From the NCBI RefSeq assembly GCF_900100495.1, contig NZ_FNCT01000004.1:186001-250000 (forward strand): a DNA stretch of 64,000 nt, written 5' to 3'. Source of the stretch: Pseudomonas benzenivorans (GTDB lineage Bacteria > Pseudomonadota > Gammaproteobacteria > Pseudomonadales > Pseudomonadaceae). Of the stretch, positions 27,946 through 37,107 are shown piece after piece. The position numbers and the translations under genes were made by a program. Position 1 is the stretch's first letter, and every line of letters begins with the position of its first letter. The notes under the pieces are model-generated. The model worked only from the letters and a program-made list of their open reading frames with translations. It searched no databases and had not been told where the DNA came from.

Positions 27946-28122
27946 GGGGCGATCCTTCTGGCGGTGAGCGATGCCGCGAGCTTAGCGGAGCAGGGCGCTG
28001 ACGCCAAACCCCGGGCGCCGGTCCGCGTGCGCAATGCCGGCGTATGAGCCTATCCTGGGGCGCTGCAAGCGATCGCCGGCGGTCGTTCAGCAGCGCTTCG
28101 TAGCCGAATGGAAGTGAGCCGC

Positions 28123-28884
28123 ATGTCGCGAATGGTTTCGCTCCTGGCATTGTTTGCCGCCTTGTACCTGGCGCTCTGCGTCGCGGCGTGGATGTTGCAG
28201 CGTTCGCTCATCTACTTCCCCCAGCCCCGGGCCATTGCCAGCCCCGCCACGCTGCTCAGGCTGCCGGTCGTCGACGCCGAGGTGCTGGTTTCCGTGAGGC
28301 CCCATGACGGCCCGAAGGCGTTGCTCTACTTCGGTGGCAACGCCGAGGACGTCTCGCTCAACCTGCCGGAGTTTGCCCGGGCCTTTCCCGAGCATGCGCT
28401 CTACCTGCTGCACTACCGAGGCTATGGGGGCAGTTCCGGATCACCCTCCGAGGCGGCCATCGCGCGCGATGCCATGGCCTTGTTCGACAAGGTGCAAGCC
28501 GCCCACTCGCAGATCGTGGTGGTGGGGCGCAGCCTCGGCGCGGCTGTCGCCGTGCGCCTGGCCAGCCAGCGTCCGGCATCGCGCCTGGTGCTGATCACGC
28601 CGTTCCACAGCCTGCAGGAGTTCGCCGCCAGCCAGTTTCCCTATCTTCCGGTGAGGTGGCTGCTGCGGGACAAGTTCGAATCCTGGAAATACGCACCGCG
28701 CATCGCCGTGCCGACGCTGCTGATCGCCGCCGAACATGACGAAGTCATCCCGCGTTCGAGCACCGAGACGCTCTACGCGCATTTCGCCCCCGGCGTGGCC
28801 AGGCTCGAGGTCGTTCCGGGCGCGGGGCACAATTCGATAGACGCCAGCCCGCGGTTCCTGGAACTGCTCCGCAGCGGGCTCTGA
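28123..28884 (+). CDS. Membrane-anchored alpha/beta hydrolase
   Basis: 253 residues. An N-terminal hydrophobic segment (LLALFAALYLALCVAAWML) anchors the protein. The hydrolase fold follows, with LYFGGNAEDVS (oxyanion region), HYRGYGGSSGSPSE, the nucleophile elbow GRSLGA and the Asp in AAEHDEVIP. The His is in GAGHNSID. It resembles YfhR/ABHD-type serine hydrolases. ATG 28123 was picked because GAAGTGAG lies just upstream; ATG 28108 in the same frame would add five residues. It is convergent with plsB, 29 bases apart. Confidence 0.82.
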   Translation: MSRMVSLLALFAALYLALCVAAWMLQRSLIYFPQPRAIASPATLLRLPVVDAEVLVSVRPHDGPKALLYFGGNAEDVSLNLPEFARAFPEHALYLLHYRGYGGSSGSPSEAAIARDAMALFDKVQAAHSQIVVVGRSLGAAVAVRLASQRPASRLVLITPFHSLQEFAASQFPYLPVRWLLRDKFESWKYAPRIAVPTLLIAAEHDEVIPRSSTETLYAHFAPGVARLEVVPGAGHNSIDASPRFLELLRSGL

Positions 28885-28913
28885 GCGCGCCGGCCTTCCG
28901 GCAAGGCGCCGGT

Positions 28914-31388
28914 TTATGCCGGCTCCTCGCTCCTGTCCATGGCCACCTGGCGGATCGACAGGCGGATCTCCGCCGGCAGCACGCGCTTGGCGGCGCCTTC
29001 GGCCAGTTCGCCGAGCTGCGGGTGGTGGCTGAGCTTGCCGGCTTCGTCCTGGCGCAGCACGCGCTGGTCGAGCAGGCCCTGGATGAAGTGGCGGAACAGG
29101 CTCTTGTCGAAGAACTCCGGGGCGTTGAGGCCGTGGAGGATCGACAGGCGCTGGGCCATCACGGTACAGAGGTCTTCCAGTTCCTCGGCGCTGATGGCGT
29201 TCTGCCCGGCGTTGAGCAGCAGGGCGATGGCCATGTAGAAACGCTGCAGGGTCTGGGCGATGGCGCGGGACAGCAGGGTCAGCAGGACGAACTGCCGCGA
29301 ACTGGGCGCCGGCCGCACATACGCATCGTTTTCGAATTTCAGCAGGCCTTGCTCGACGAACGCCGCCAGCCACTGGTCGATCACCGCATCCAGTTCGTCC
29401 AGGTCCCAGCGGATGAACAGCTCGGCCTGCAGGTACGGGTAGAGCGCACGGGTGAAGCGCAGGATCTGCTCGCGGCTGATCCGTGCGCTGCTCTGGAAGA
29501 AGCTGGCCAGCAGCGCCGGCAGGGCGAAGATGTGCAGCACGTTGTTGCGGTAGTAGGTCATCAGCACCGCGTTGTGCTCGTCCAGGTAGAGGATCCTGCC
29601 CAGCGCGTCCTTCTGTTCGGCGAGCAGATCCATGCCCTGCACGTACTCGATCAGCGCCTGGCCGTTGCCCTCCGGCAGGCTGGTGTGCGGCGAGTAGGGC
29701 ACGCGGCGCAGCAGCGCCAGGTAGAGGTCGAGCACCCGCGCCAGGGCGCGCTCGTCGAGGGCCAGCTTGCTGGTGCAGAGCAGCGCCAGGGCCACCAGGT
29801 TGACCGGGTTGATCGCCGCCGCCTCGTTGAGGTGCTGGGCCACCCGTTCGCCGAGGCGGTTGGTGGCCTCGTTCAGCCAGGCCGGGCGGTAGTGCGGGGC
29901 GAGCTGCTGTTCGCGCCAGTCGGGCTGCTGCTGGTCGAGGAACTCGGCCAGCTTGATCGGCTCGCCGAAGTTCACCGAGACCTGGCCGAAACGCTGCTTG
30001 AGCGCGCCGATGACCTTGAACAGGTCGAAGATCGACTCCTTCTTCTTGCTCGCGCCGCGCAGCTCGCCGAGGTAGGTGCGGCCTTCGAGGACTCTTTCAT
30101 AGCCGATATACACCGGCACGAAGACCACCGGCAGGCGGCTGGAGCGCAGGAAGCTGCGCAGGGTGATGGCCAGCATGCCGGTCTTCGGCCGCAGCATGCG
30201 TCCGGTGCGCGAGCGGCCGCCCTCGACGAAGTACTCGACCGGGAAGCCCTTGCTGAACAGAGTGTGCAGGTATTCGTTGAACACCGCGGTATAGAGCGGG
30301 TTGCCCTTGAAGGTACGGCGCATGAAGAAGGCGCCGCCACGGCGCAGCAGACCGCCGATCAGCGGCATGTTGAGGTTGATCCCGGCGGCGATGTGCGGCG
30401 GGGTCAGGCCGTTCTTGAACAGCAGGTAGGACAGCAGCAGGTAGTCGATATGGCTGCGGTGGCAGGGCACGTAGATCACCTCGTGGCCCTGGGCGATCTC
30501 CTGCACGCCCTCGATATGGTTGACCCTGATGCCGTCGTAGATCTTGTTCCAGAACCAGCTGAGCAGCAGTTCGAGGAAGCGGATCGCCGTGTAGGTGTAG
30601 TCCGAGGCGATCTCGTTGCCGTAGCGCAGGGCCTGGGCCTCGGCCTTCTCCAGTGGAATCTTCTCGCGCTCGGCCAGCTCGAGGATCGCCTGGCGCACCT
30701 GCGGACCGTGCACCAGGCCCTTGACCAGGTTGCGTCGGTGCGACACGTCGGGGCCGATCACCGCGGCCTTCTGCTGGCGGAAGTGCACCCGCAGGATGCG
30801 CTGGACCATGCGCAGGGTGCGCTCGTGGCCCTTGTCCTGCTCGATCAGTTCGCGCAGGTGGATGGGGCTGGAGAACTGCACGCGGGTCTTGCGCCCGAGG
30901 ATCAGGATGCTCACCAGCCGGCGCAGGCGCCCGGTAACCGCCCAGCTGTCGGCGAACAGCAGCTTCCAGGCGCTGGTCTCTCGGTCCGGCGACTGGCCCC
31001 AGAACACGCTGACCGGGACGATCTGCGCGTCGTCCACGGCCTGCTGGCGCAAGGCCGCGACCAGCCGCTGCAGGGTCGGCGCGCTGCCGCGCTTGTCCTG
31101 GCGGCCGAGCCAGTCCGGCTCCGGGGTCAGGTAGAAGAACGCCGCCGGCTCCTCCAGCGCGCCCAGCGTGACCGGCAGCACCGGGCGCGGCAGGCCGGCC
31201 TTGCGGCACTCGCGGTCGACCACCGCCAGGTCGCTCAGCGACGGCAGCTGCAGCACGTAGAACACCGGTTTGCTGCGGTCGAGCTTGAGGGTGAAGGCCG
31301 ACTGGTTGATGGTTTCCGAGCGTACCCAGAGGTACAGCAGGCGGCGCAGGGTGCCGAGCACGAGGCGGCGAAGCGGGGAGCGGGTCAT
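28914..31388 (-). CDS. plsB: Glycerol-3-phosphate 1-O-acyltransferase PlsB
   Basis: 824 residues, the long PlsB type. It acylates position 1 of sn-glycerol 3-phosphate at the inner membrane, the first step in phospholipid synthesis. The HX4D catalytic motif is [15 protein letters not shown] (His310, Asp315). The substrate-binding blocks [16 protein letters not shown] and [20 protein letters not shown] follow, then [15 protein letters not shown]. It is divergent from the ABC operon across 248 bases. CdsA at 54363 uses the phosphatidate formed downstream of this step. Confidence 0.97.
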   Translation of the reverse strand: MTRSPLRRLVLGTLRRLLYLWVRSETINQSAFTLKLDRSKPVFYVLQLPSLSDLAVVDRECRKAGLPRPVLPVTLGALEEPAAFFYLTPEPDWLGRQDKRGSAPTLQRLVAALRQQAVDDAQIVPVSVFWGQSPDRETSAWKLLFADSWAVTGRLRRLVSILILGRKTRVQFSSPIHLRELIEQDKGHERTLRMVQRILRVHFRQQKAAVIGPDVSHRRNLVKGLVHGPQVRQAILELAEREKIPLEKAEAQALRYGNEIASDYTYTAIRFLELLLSWFWNKIYDGIRVNHIEGVQEIAQGHEVIYVPCHRSHIDYLLLSYLLFKNGLTPPHIAAGINLNMPLIGGLLRRGGAFFMRRTFKGNPLYTAVFNEYLHTLFSKGFPVEYFVEGGRSRTGRMLRPKTGMLAITLRSFLRSSRLPVVFVPVYIGYERVLEGRTYLGELRGASKKKESIFDLFKVIGALKQRFGQVSVNFGEPIKLAEFLDQQQPDWREQQLAPHYRPAWLNEATNRLGERVAQHLNEAAAINPVNLVALALLCTSKLALDERALARVLDLYLALLRRVPYSPHTSLPEGNGQALIEYVQGMDLLAEQKDALGRILYLDEHNAVLMTYYRNNVLHIFALPALLASFFQSSARISREQILRFTRALYPYLQAELFIRWDLDELDAVIDQWLAAFVEQGLLKFENDAYVRPAPSSRQFVLLTLLSRAIAQTLQRFYMAIALLLNAGQNAISAEELEDLCTVMAQRLSILHGLNAPEFFDKSLFRHFIQGLLDQRVLRQDEAGKLSHHPQLGELAEGAAKRVLPAEIRLSIRQVAMDRSEEPA

Positions 31389-31636
31389 ACGGGGTCTGCT
31401 GGCTGGTTAAAACGAGCACTTGCTCGGGGCGGCTAGTGTGCCGGATCGCTCGGCTGCCGGCAAAATCTAGTAAGGGCTGCGGGTTCGAGGCGCAGGCCAA
31501 AGTACCTGGGGCCTGCCCGCGCGGTTCCCGGCTTGCACTGGCGGCGCCGGACTCCTTATAGTCCGCCGGCATTAAAGGCCCGTTTCGCTGCTGTACGGGC
31601 AGCGAGCAGGACCTGCTACCGCAATGGTGAGGGACC
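31389..31636. other. plsB / ABC-operon divergent promoter region
   Basis: 248 bases without a gene. It should hold the promoters for plsB (leftward) and the exporter operon (rightward). A possible -10 TTATAG lies at 31557-31562, reading right, with no convincing -35. I see no clear operator. Confidence 0.4.
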
Positions 31637-32560
31637 ATGATCGAGATAAACAATCTAACCAAGCGTTTCGCGCAGCACTGTGTGGTGGACAGCCTGTCCT
31701 TCCGCGTCCAGCCGGGTGAAGTGCTGGGCTTCCTCGGCCCGAACGGTGCCGGCAAGTCGACCACCATGAAGATGCTCACCGGCTTTCTCGCGCCGAGCGC
31801 AGGCTCGGCGAGCATCCTCGGCTTCGATATCCAGAAAGACCGCCTCAAGGCCCAGCGGCAGATCGGTTACCTGCCGGAAGGCGCGCCCTGCTACGGCGAC
31901 ATGTCGGTGCGCAGCTTCCTCGAATTCATCGCCGCGGTACGCGGTTTCCGTGGCGCCGAGAAGCGCGAACGGGTGGCCAGGGCGGTGGCCCAGGTCGAGC
32001 TGGAGAAGGTCCTGGAGCAATCCATCGAGACCCTGTCCAAGGGCTTCAAGCGCCGTGTCGGCCTGGCCCAGGCGATCCTCCACGACCCGCGGGTGCTGAT
32101 CCTCGACGAGCCCACCGACGGCCTCGATCCGAACCAGAAGCACCAGGTGCGCAAGCTGATCAAGAGCCTGGCGCACGACAAGATCGTCATCATCTCCACC
32201 CACATTCTCGAAGAAGTCACTGCCGTCTGCACCCGCGCGGTGGTGATCGCCCACGGCAAGCTGCTCGCCGACGGCACCCCGCTGGAACTGGAGAGCCGCT
32301 CGCGCTACCACCAGGCGGTGACCCTGGTCGCCGAGGAGCCACTCGATCAGGTGGCGCTGGCCGCGCTGCCGGGCGTCGCCGGGGTGGAGGAGAACGCCCT
32401 GGAGCACAGCCTCAGCGTGCTGGCCAAGCCGGGCCAGGTGATCTTCCCGCAGGTCAATGCGCTGATCGCCCAGCACGGCTGGAAGGTCAAGGAGTTGAAT
32501 GTCGAGCGCGGTCGGCTGGACGAAGTGTTCCGCAGCCTGACCCGGGGGGAGCTGGTATGA
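31637..32560 (+). CDS. ABC transporter ATP-binding protein (GldA/NosF-like)
   Basis: 307 residues. Walker A is GPNGAGKST, the signature region is LSKGFKRRVGLAQA, and Walker B is VLILDEPTDGLDP, followed by the His switch in IIISTHILEEV. The C-terminal 80 residues (HQAVTLVAEEPLDQVALAAL) form the regulatory domain typical of ABC-2 exporters. It ends with a 4-base ATGA overlap with the permease gene. With the next two genes it forms a gliding-motility-like Gld set. In non-gliding bacteria the substrate is not established. Confidence 0.92.
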   Translation: MIEINNLTKRFAQHCVVDSLSFRVQPGEVLGFLGPNGAGKSTTMKMLTGFLAPSAGSASILGFDIQKDRLKAQRQIGYLPEGAPCYGDMSVRSFLEFIAAVRGFRGAEKRERVARAVAQVELEKVLEQSIETLSKGFKRRVGLAQAILHDPRVLILDEPTDGLDPNQKHQVRKLIKSLAHDKIVIISTHILEEVTAVCTRAVVIAHGKLLADGTPLELESRSRYHQAVTLVAEEPLDQVALAALPGVAGVEENALEHSLSVLAKPGQVIFPQVNALIAQHGWKVKELNVERGRLDEVFRSLTRGELV

Positions 32561-33291
32561 GGCAGTTGCCGGTGATTTTCCAGCGCGAGCTGGCGAGCTA
32601 TTTCGCCACGCCGCTGGCCTATGTGTTCATCGTGATCTTCCTGGTGCTGTCCGGGGTGTTCACCTTCTACCTGGGCGGCTTCTTCGAGAGCGGCCAGGCC
32701 AACCTGGCGCCGTTCTTCAACTTCCATCCCTGGCTCTACCTGTTCCTGGTGCCGGCGATCGCCATGCGCCTGTGGGCCGAGGAGCGCAAGTCCGGCACCA
32801 TCGAGCTGCTGATGACCCTGCCGATCACCCGCTTCGAGGCGGTCACCGGCAAGTTCCTCGCCGCCTGGGCCTTCGCCGGGCTGGCCTTGCTGCTGACCGT
32901 GCCGATGGTCGTCACGGTCAACTACCTGGGCGAGCCGGACAACGGTGCCATCGTCACCGGTTACCTCGGCAGCTGGCTGCTGGCCGGCGCCTACCTGGCG
33001 ATCGGCTCGTGCATGTCGGCGCTGGCGAAGAACCAGGTGATCGCCTTCATCCTTGCGGTCAGCGTGTGCTTCCTGTTCATCGTCAGCGGCTTTCCCATGG
33101 TGCTCGATGGCTTCAGCGGCTGGGCGCCGCAGTGGCTGGTCGATGCGGTGGCCTCGCTGAGCTTCCTGACCCGTTTCGATGCGATCAGCAAGGGCGTGAT
33201 CGATTTGCGCGACCTGCTGTATTTCCTCACCCTGATCGCCGCCTGGCTGGCCGCGACCGCGGTGGTCATCGACCTGAAGAAAGCCGACTGA
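32557..33291 (+). CDS. ABC-2 type permease (GldF-like)
   Basis: 244 residues with about six membrane helices, for example ATPLAYVFIVIFLVLSGVFT, PWLYLFLVPAIAMRLWAEER and VIAFILAVSVCFLFIVSGFP. The ABC-2 family hallmark MRLWAEERKSGTIELLMTLP is present. It starts inside the ATPase stop (ATGA) and ends eight bases before the GldG-like gene, so all three are one operon. Confidence 0.9.
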   Translation: MRQLPVIFQRELASYFATPLAYVFIVIFLVLSGVFTFYLGGFFESGQANLAPFFNFHPWLYLFLVPAIAMRLWAEERKSGTIELLMTLPITRFEAVTGKFLAAWAFAGLALLLTVPMVVTVNYLGEPDNGAIVTGYLGSWLLAGAYLAIGSCMSALAKNQVIAFILAVSVCFLFIVSGFPMVLDGFSGWAPQWLVDAVASLSFLTRFDAISKGVIDLRDLLYFLTLIAAWLAATAVVIDLKKAD

Positions 33292-33299
33292 GGACGCCC

Positions 33300-35135
33300 A
33301 TGAAAAAGCTGATGTATTCCAGCGCCGGGCTCGTGCTCATCGCCCTGGCGTTTCTCGCCTTCAACCTGTTCGCCGGCCTGGGCCTGACCAACGCGCGGCT
33401 GGACCTGACCGAGCAGAAGCTCTACACCATCTCCGCCGGCACCGAACGGATCCTCGCCGAGCTGGAGGAGCCGATCGAGCTGAGTTTCTTCTACTCCGAC
33501 AGCACCGCCAAGGAGCTGCCGGCGCTGCGCAACTATGCCCGGCGCGTCGAGGAAATGCTCGAGGCCTACCAGCGCGAAGCGGGCGACAAGCTCAAGCTGA
33601 AGATCATCGACCCGGCGCCGTTCTCCGAGGACGAGGACAAGGCCGCCGAATTCGGCCTGCAGGGCATTCCGCTGCAACAGGGCGGCGATTCGGTGTACTT
33701 CGGCCTGGCCGGCAAGAACGCCCAGGGCGATATCCAGGTCATCCCGTTCTTCGCCCTGGACCAGGAGGAGTTCCTCGAGTACGAGCTCAGCCGCCTGGTG
33801 CAGAGCCTGGCCAAGCCGCAGCGCCCGGTGGTCGGCGTGTTGTCCGGGCTGCAGATCAATGGCGGCTTCGACATGCTGGCGCGCCGGCCGACGCCGCCCT
33901 GGATGGTGATGGAGGAAATCCGCCAGCTGTTCCAGATCGAGAGCCTGAAAAGCGACGTCGACCAGATTCCCGAGAGCGTCTCGGTGCTGCTGCTGGTGCA
34001 TCCCAAGCAGTTGCCCGAGCAGACCCTCTACGCCATCGACCAGTTCGTGCTGCGCGGCGGCAAGCTGCTGGCCTTCGTCGATCCGTTCAGCGAGGCCGAC
34101 ACCCAGGTGGAGATGCCCGGCGAAATGGCCATCGACAAATCCTCCAGCCTGGCGCCGCTGTTCCAGGCCTGGGGCCTGCGCATGGTGCCGGACAAGGTGC
34201 TCGGCGACGGCTCCTACGCCATGTCGGTGAGCATGGGCGAGGGCCAGCGGCCGGTGCGGCATGCCGCCTGGCTGAGCCTGCCGAAGGGCGCCCTGGACCA
34301 GGAGGACATCAGCACCGCGGCGCTGGAGAACCTGACCGTGGCCGCCGCCGGCATCCTCGAACCGCTGGAGGGGGCGAAGACCCGTTTCATCCCGCTGGTC
34401 CAGAGTTCGCAGTACGCCATGCCGTTCGACGTGAAGCGCTTCGGCATGCTGCAGAATCCCGAGGAGCTGATCCGCGAGCTGCAGCCGACCGGCGAGCGCT
34501 ACACCCTCGCCGCGCGCATCGACGGCCCGGCGCAGTCGGCCTACCCGGACGGCATCGAAGGGCGCAAGGACGGGCTGAAGTCGGCGGACAACATCAACGT
34601 GATCGCCGTGGCCGATACCGACCTGCTCACCGACCGCATGTGGGTGCAGGTGCAGGATTTCTTCGGCCAGCGCATCCCGCAGCCCTGGGCAGACAACGCC
34701 AGTTTCACGATCAACGCGCTGGATAACCTGGCCGGCTCCGAGGCATTGATCAGCGTGCGCTCGCGCGGGCGCTTCACCCGCCCGTTCGAGGTGGTCGAGA
34801 CCTTGCAACGCGAAGCCGAGGTGCGCTTTCGCGAGAAGGAACAGGCCCTGCAGGCGCGTCTGGCGGATACCGAGCAGAAGCTCGCCGCCCTGCAGCAAAG
34901 CGACGACCCGAGCAAGGTGCTGGAGTTGACCCCGGAACAGCAGGCCACGCTGCGCCAGTTCGTCCAGGAGAAGCTGAAGATCCGCAAGGAACTGCGCGAG
35001 GTGCGCTACCAGCTGAATGCCGACATCGAGGCGCTGGGGCGCAGCCTGAAGTTCGTCAATATCGCCCTGGTGCCGCTGCTGCTGACCCTCGGCGTGCTGG
35101 CGCTGTGGCTGTGGCGGCGGCGCCGGCACGGCTGA
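33300..35135 (+). CDS. GldG-like ABC auxiliary protein
   Basis: 611 residues. One N-terminal membrane helix (SSAGLVLIALAFLAFNLFAG) is followed by the GldG/ABC-auxiliary signature NARLDLTEQKLYTISAGTER, where the 'D-T-x-x-K-x-Y-T-I-S' block is diagnostic. A large periplasmic region includes VLLLVHPKQLPEQTLYAIDQ and KLLAFVDPFSEAD. A coiled-coil follows near residues 510-570 (EAEVRFREKEQALQARLADT), then a final membrane helix (LVPLLLTLGVLALWLW). In the P. aeruginosa order I recall, a DUF4340 gene follows; here the operon ends and no such gene is seen. Confidence 0.87.
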   Translation: MKKLMYSSAGLVLIALAFLAFNLFAGLGLTNARLDLTEQKLYTISAGTERILAELEEPIELSFFYSDSTAKELPALRNYARRVEEMLEAYQREAGDKLKLKIIDPAPFSEDEDKAAEFGLQGIPLQQGGDSVYFGLAGKNAQGDIQVIPFFALDQEEFLEYELSRLVQSLAKPQRPVVGVLSGLQINGGFDMLARRPTPPWMVMEEIRQLFQIESLKSDVDQIPESVSVLLLVHPKQLPEQTLYAIDQFVLRGGKLLAFVDPFSEADTQVEMPGEMAIDKSSSLAPLFQAWGLRMVPDKVLGDGSYAMSVSMGEGQRPVRHAAWLSLPKGALDQEDISTAALENLTVAAAGILEPLEGAKTRFIPLVQSSQYAMPFDVKRFGMLQNPEELIRELQPTGERYTLAARIDGPAQSAYPDGIEGRKDGLKSADNINVIAVADTDLLTDRMWVQVQDFFGQRIPQPWADNASFTINALDNLAGSEALISVRSRGRFTRPFEVVETLQREAEVRFREKEQALQARLADTEQKLAALQQSDDPSKVLELTPEQQATLRQFVQEKLKIRKELREVRYQLNADIEALGRSLKFVNIALVPLLLTLGVLALWLWRRRRHG

Positions 35136-35227
35136 CTGGCGCGCGCGGAGTGCACTCCGACAGCGGGATTTGCCTTGAGTGGCTTTCCCCCGGATTTGCA
35201 TCCGGGCTTACGGGGCTCAGGGGCTTT

Positions 35228-35255
35228 GTAGGAGCGGCGTCCCCGCCGCTCCTAC
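35228..35255. repeat. Palindromic repeat, family C (GTAGGAGCGG type), copy 1
   Basis: Perfect 12-bp arms GTAGGAGCGGCG and CGCCGCTCCTAC separated by TCCC. A second, longer-spaced copy is at 35811-35895. Confidence 0.85.
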
Positions 35256-35384
35256 GTCCTGCGAGGCTTGCGCATAAACCTAGGATCTACTTGCGCGCAG
35301 GCAACGTCGGTGACCCTGCAGATTGCTTCGCAACCAGGCCGCAGCCCTTGTCCTGTGTGGCCTCGAGCCGATTCGAAAAAGTGC

Positions 35385-35412
35385 TTTTCAGTCGCAGAGC
35401 TTGTTCTATACT
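35385..35412 (+). promoter_or_regulatory. Putative sigma-70 promoter of the cold-shock gene
   Basis: TTTTCA (35385-35390) and TATACT (35407-35412), spaced 16 bases. It would start a transcript near 35419, giving a 5' leader of about 95 bases. Long leaders are usual for cold-inducible csp mRNAs. Confidence 0.45.
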
Positions 35413-35513
35413 GCTCGGCGGGTCGTTGTTCAACGCTAGCAGAAGCACGTTTTCAGCGAACCGCCGAACCGTCTTTACGGGACAATAAAAACTGCGAGTT
35501 GGAGACAGTGGTA

Positions 35514-35723
35514 ATGGCTGATCGTGAAACGGGAACCGTCAAGTGGTTCAATGATTCCAAGGGCTATGGCTTTATTCAGCGCGAGAGCGGTGCCGATGTG
35601 TTCGTCCATTACCGCGCCATTCGTGGTGAAGGCCACCGCTCCCTGGCCGAAGGCCAGAAAGTCGAGTTCGCGGTGACCCAAGGCCAGAAGGGGCTGCAAG
35701 CGGAAGACGTTTCCGCGCTCTGA
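35514..35723 (+). CDS. CspA-family cold-shock protein
   Basis: 69 residues, one complete cold-shock OB-fold. RNP1 is in DSKGYGFIQ and RNP2 is DVFVHYRAI, both with the aromatic residues that stack on single-stranded RNA or DNA; the tail is [12 protein letters not shown]. It should melt RNA secondary structure. ATG 35514 lies after TTGGAGACAGTGGTA; the frame is open far upstream but that DNA is leader sequence. A strong terminator follows. Confidence 0.95.
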   Translation: MADRETGTVKWFNDSKGYGFIQRESGADVFVHYRAIRGEGHRSLAEGQKVEFAVTQGQKGLQAEDVSAL

Positions 35724-35745
35724 GCCCTGACCCGAGCTGGAAAGA

Positions 35746-35770
35746 GAAAGCCCGTCGCTGACGGGCTTTC
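35746..35770 (+). terminator. Intrinsic terminator after the cold-shock gene
   Basis: Perfect 11-bp stem GAAAGCCCGTC/GACGGGCTTTC with a GCT loop, 22 bases past the stop. Confidence 0.85.
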
Positions 35771-35810
35771 GCGTATCTGCAGGGTTGATCGGCAGGCCGC
35801 TTGCGATCTT

Positions 35811-35895
35811 GTAGGAGCGGCGGCGACGCCCAGTCCATGGCCGCGATACGCTGATACCGATTCAACCAGGTTTCGCGGGCACGGCCCGCTCCTAC
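35811..35895. repeat. Palindromic repeat, family C, copy 2
   Basis: Arms GTAGGAGCGG (35811-35820) and CCGCTCCTAC (35886-35895) enclose about 65 bases. It sits between the convergent csp and hypothetical genes. Confidence 0.75.
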
Positions 35896-35908
35896 AACCG
35901 CCGTGCGA

Positions 35909-36286
35909 TTAACCGGTGCGCCAGGTGATTTCCTCGACGCCATCGGCGCTGATGCGCAGCCAGCGGTCGGCCTGCTCGTCGCTTTCCTCTTCCTGCCAGC
36001 CGCCCGGTGCGCAGCGCACCTCGACGTTGAGCGCGGCAAAGGCGGCTTGCGCGCAAGCCAGGTCGTCGGCCCAGGGCGTGGCGTCACTCTCCAGGTACAG
36101 GCTGTGCCACTTGCCCACGGCCTTCGGCAGCCAGGTCACCGGCACGTCGCCGGCGCGGCACTTGAAGGTCTGGCCCTTCTGCTGCCAGGGCGTGCAGGGG
36201 CCGATGGCCTCGCTCAACCAATGGGCGACGGCCTGCTGATCGGCGTCTTTCAGGTAGATCTCGATATCCGGTTGGCGCATGGTCAT
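35909..36286 (-). CDS. Conserved hypothetical protein
   Basis: 125 residues, soluble, acidic, with no signal or membrane helix. The start MTMRQPDIEIYLKDADQQAV overlaps the rlmA stop by four bases (ATGA), so it is translated with rlmA. I recall an equivalent gene beside rlmA and dapE in other Pseudomonas. An alternative ATG two codons in (36280) is possible. I do not recognise a domain. Confidence 0.75.
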   Translation of the reverse strand: MTMRQPDIEIYLKDADQQAVAHWLSEAIGPCTPWQQKGQTFKCRAGDVPVTWLPKAVGKWHSLYLESDATPWADDLACAQAAFAALNVEVRCAPGGWQEEESDEQADRWLRISADGVEEITWRTG

Positions 36287-37107
36287 TCCTGTTCCTGAGA
36301 AGCCTGGAGTTTCTCGATCCAATCGTAGCGGATGGCGACCGTGACTTCGAATGGCTCGGCGATCACCGCCGCGCGCCGTTCGGCGCTGGCGCGCCAGCCA
36401 TGCGGGGTCATCGCCAGCAGGTCGGCGCGGGCCTGGCTGCTGTCCAGTTGCAGCTTGAAGCTGAGGGTTTCGCTGTGGGCCAGGCGCAGGCCCTCCGGGA
36501 TCAGTTCGAGGTGCTTCTGGTCGTCGTAGTCACGCACTTCGTCATACAGCTTCTGCCGCAGTTCCAGCAGGTGTAAACGGCTCGGCCCCATGCGCAGCAG
36601 GCCGCCGCCGGGGGCCAGCAGGCGCTTGGCCTCCTGCCAGTCGAGCGGGCTGAACACGCTGGCGAGCAACTGGCAGCTGGCATCGCTCAGGGGCACGCGG
36701 GCCATGCTCGCCACCAGCCAGGTCAATTGCGGCGCACGCTTGCAGGCGCGCTTGATCGCCTCGCGGGAGATGTCCAGGGCATAGCCGCAGGCCCCCGGCA
36801 GCCGTTCGGCGATCTGCGCGGTGTAATAACCCTCGCCGCAGCCGATATCCAGCCAGCGCGCGGGCGCCTGCTCGGCGGCCAGCTCGGCCAGGCGCGCGGC
36901 CAGCGGCGCGTAGTGGCCGCCGTCGAGGAAGCGTCGGCGGGCTTCGACCATGGCGGCGTTGTCGCCGGGATCGCGGCTGTTCTTGTGCTGCACCGGCAGC
37001 AGGTTCAGGTAGCCCTGGCGCGCACGGTCGAAGCGGTGGCCGAGCGGGCAGGCCACGCCGTTGTCGACGGCGCTCAGGGCGCCCTGGCAGAGGGGACAGG
37101 TGAGCAT
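36283..37107 (-). CDS. rlmA: 23S rRNA (guanine-N1)-methyltransferase RlmA
   Basis: 274 residues. The N-terminal zinc knuckle has Cys and His ligands in LTCPLCQGALSAVDNGVACP and LGHRFDRARQGYLNLL. The Rossmann SAM domain has ARWLDIGCGEGYYTAQIAE. RlmA methylates N1 of G745 in 23S rRNA helix 35 and can affect macrolide-class sensitivity. ATG 37107 overlaps the dapE stop by one base. The order dapE-rlmA-hypothetical is a leftward operon. Confidence 0.93.
   Translation of the reverse strand: MLTCPLCQGALSAVDNGVACPLGHRFDRARQGYLNLLPVQHKNSRDPGDNAAMVEARRRFLDGGHYAPLAARLAELAAEQAPARWLDIGCGEGYYTAQIAERLPGACGYALDISREAIKRACKRAPQLTWLVASMARVPLSDASCQLLASVFSPLDWQEAKRLLAPGGGLLRMGPSRLHLLELRQKLYDEVRDYDDQKHLELIPEGLRLAHSETLSFKLQLDSSQARADLLAMTPHGWRASAERRAAVIAEPFEVTVAIRYDWIEKLQASQEQE

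Larger units (their letters stand above)
35136..35513. other. Intergenic region before the cold-shock gene
   Basis: 378 bases with no credible gene. It holds a degenerate family A repeat (35187-35211), a family C palindrome (35228-35255), a likely sigma-70 promoter near 35385-35412 and a leader of about 95 bases for the cold-shock gene. The frames open across it encode nothing recognisable. Confidence 0.6.

Noticed and set aside
29022..31436. An 804-codon open frame opposite plsB
   Set aside because: PlsB motifs are complete on the other strand; this frame has none.
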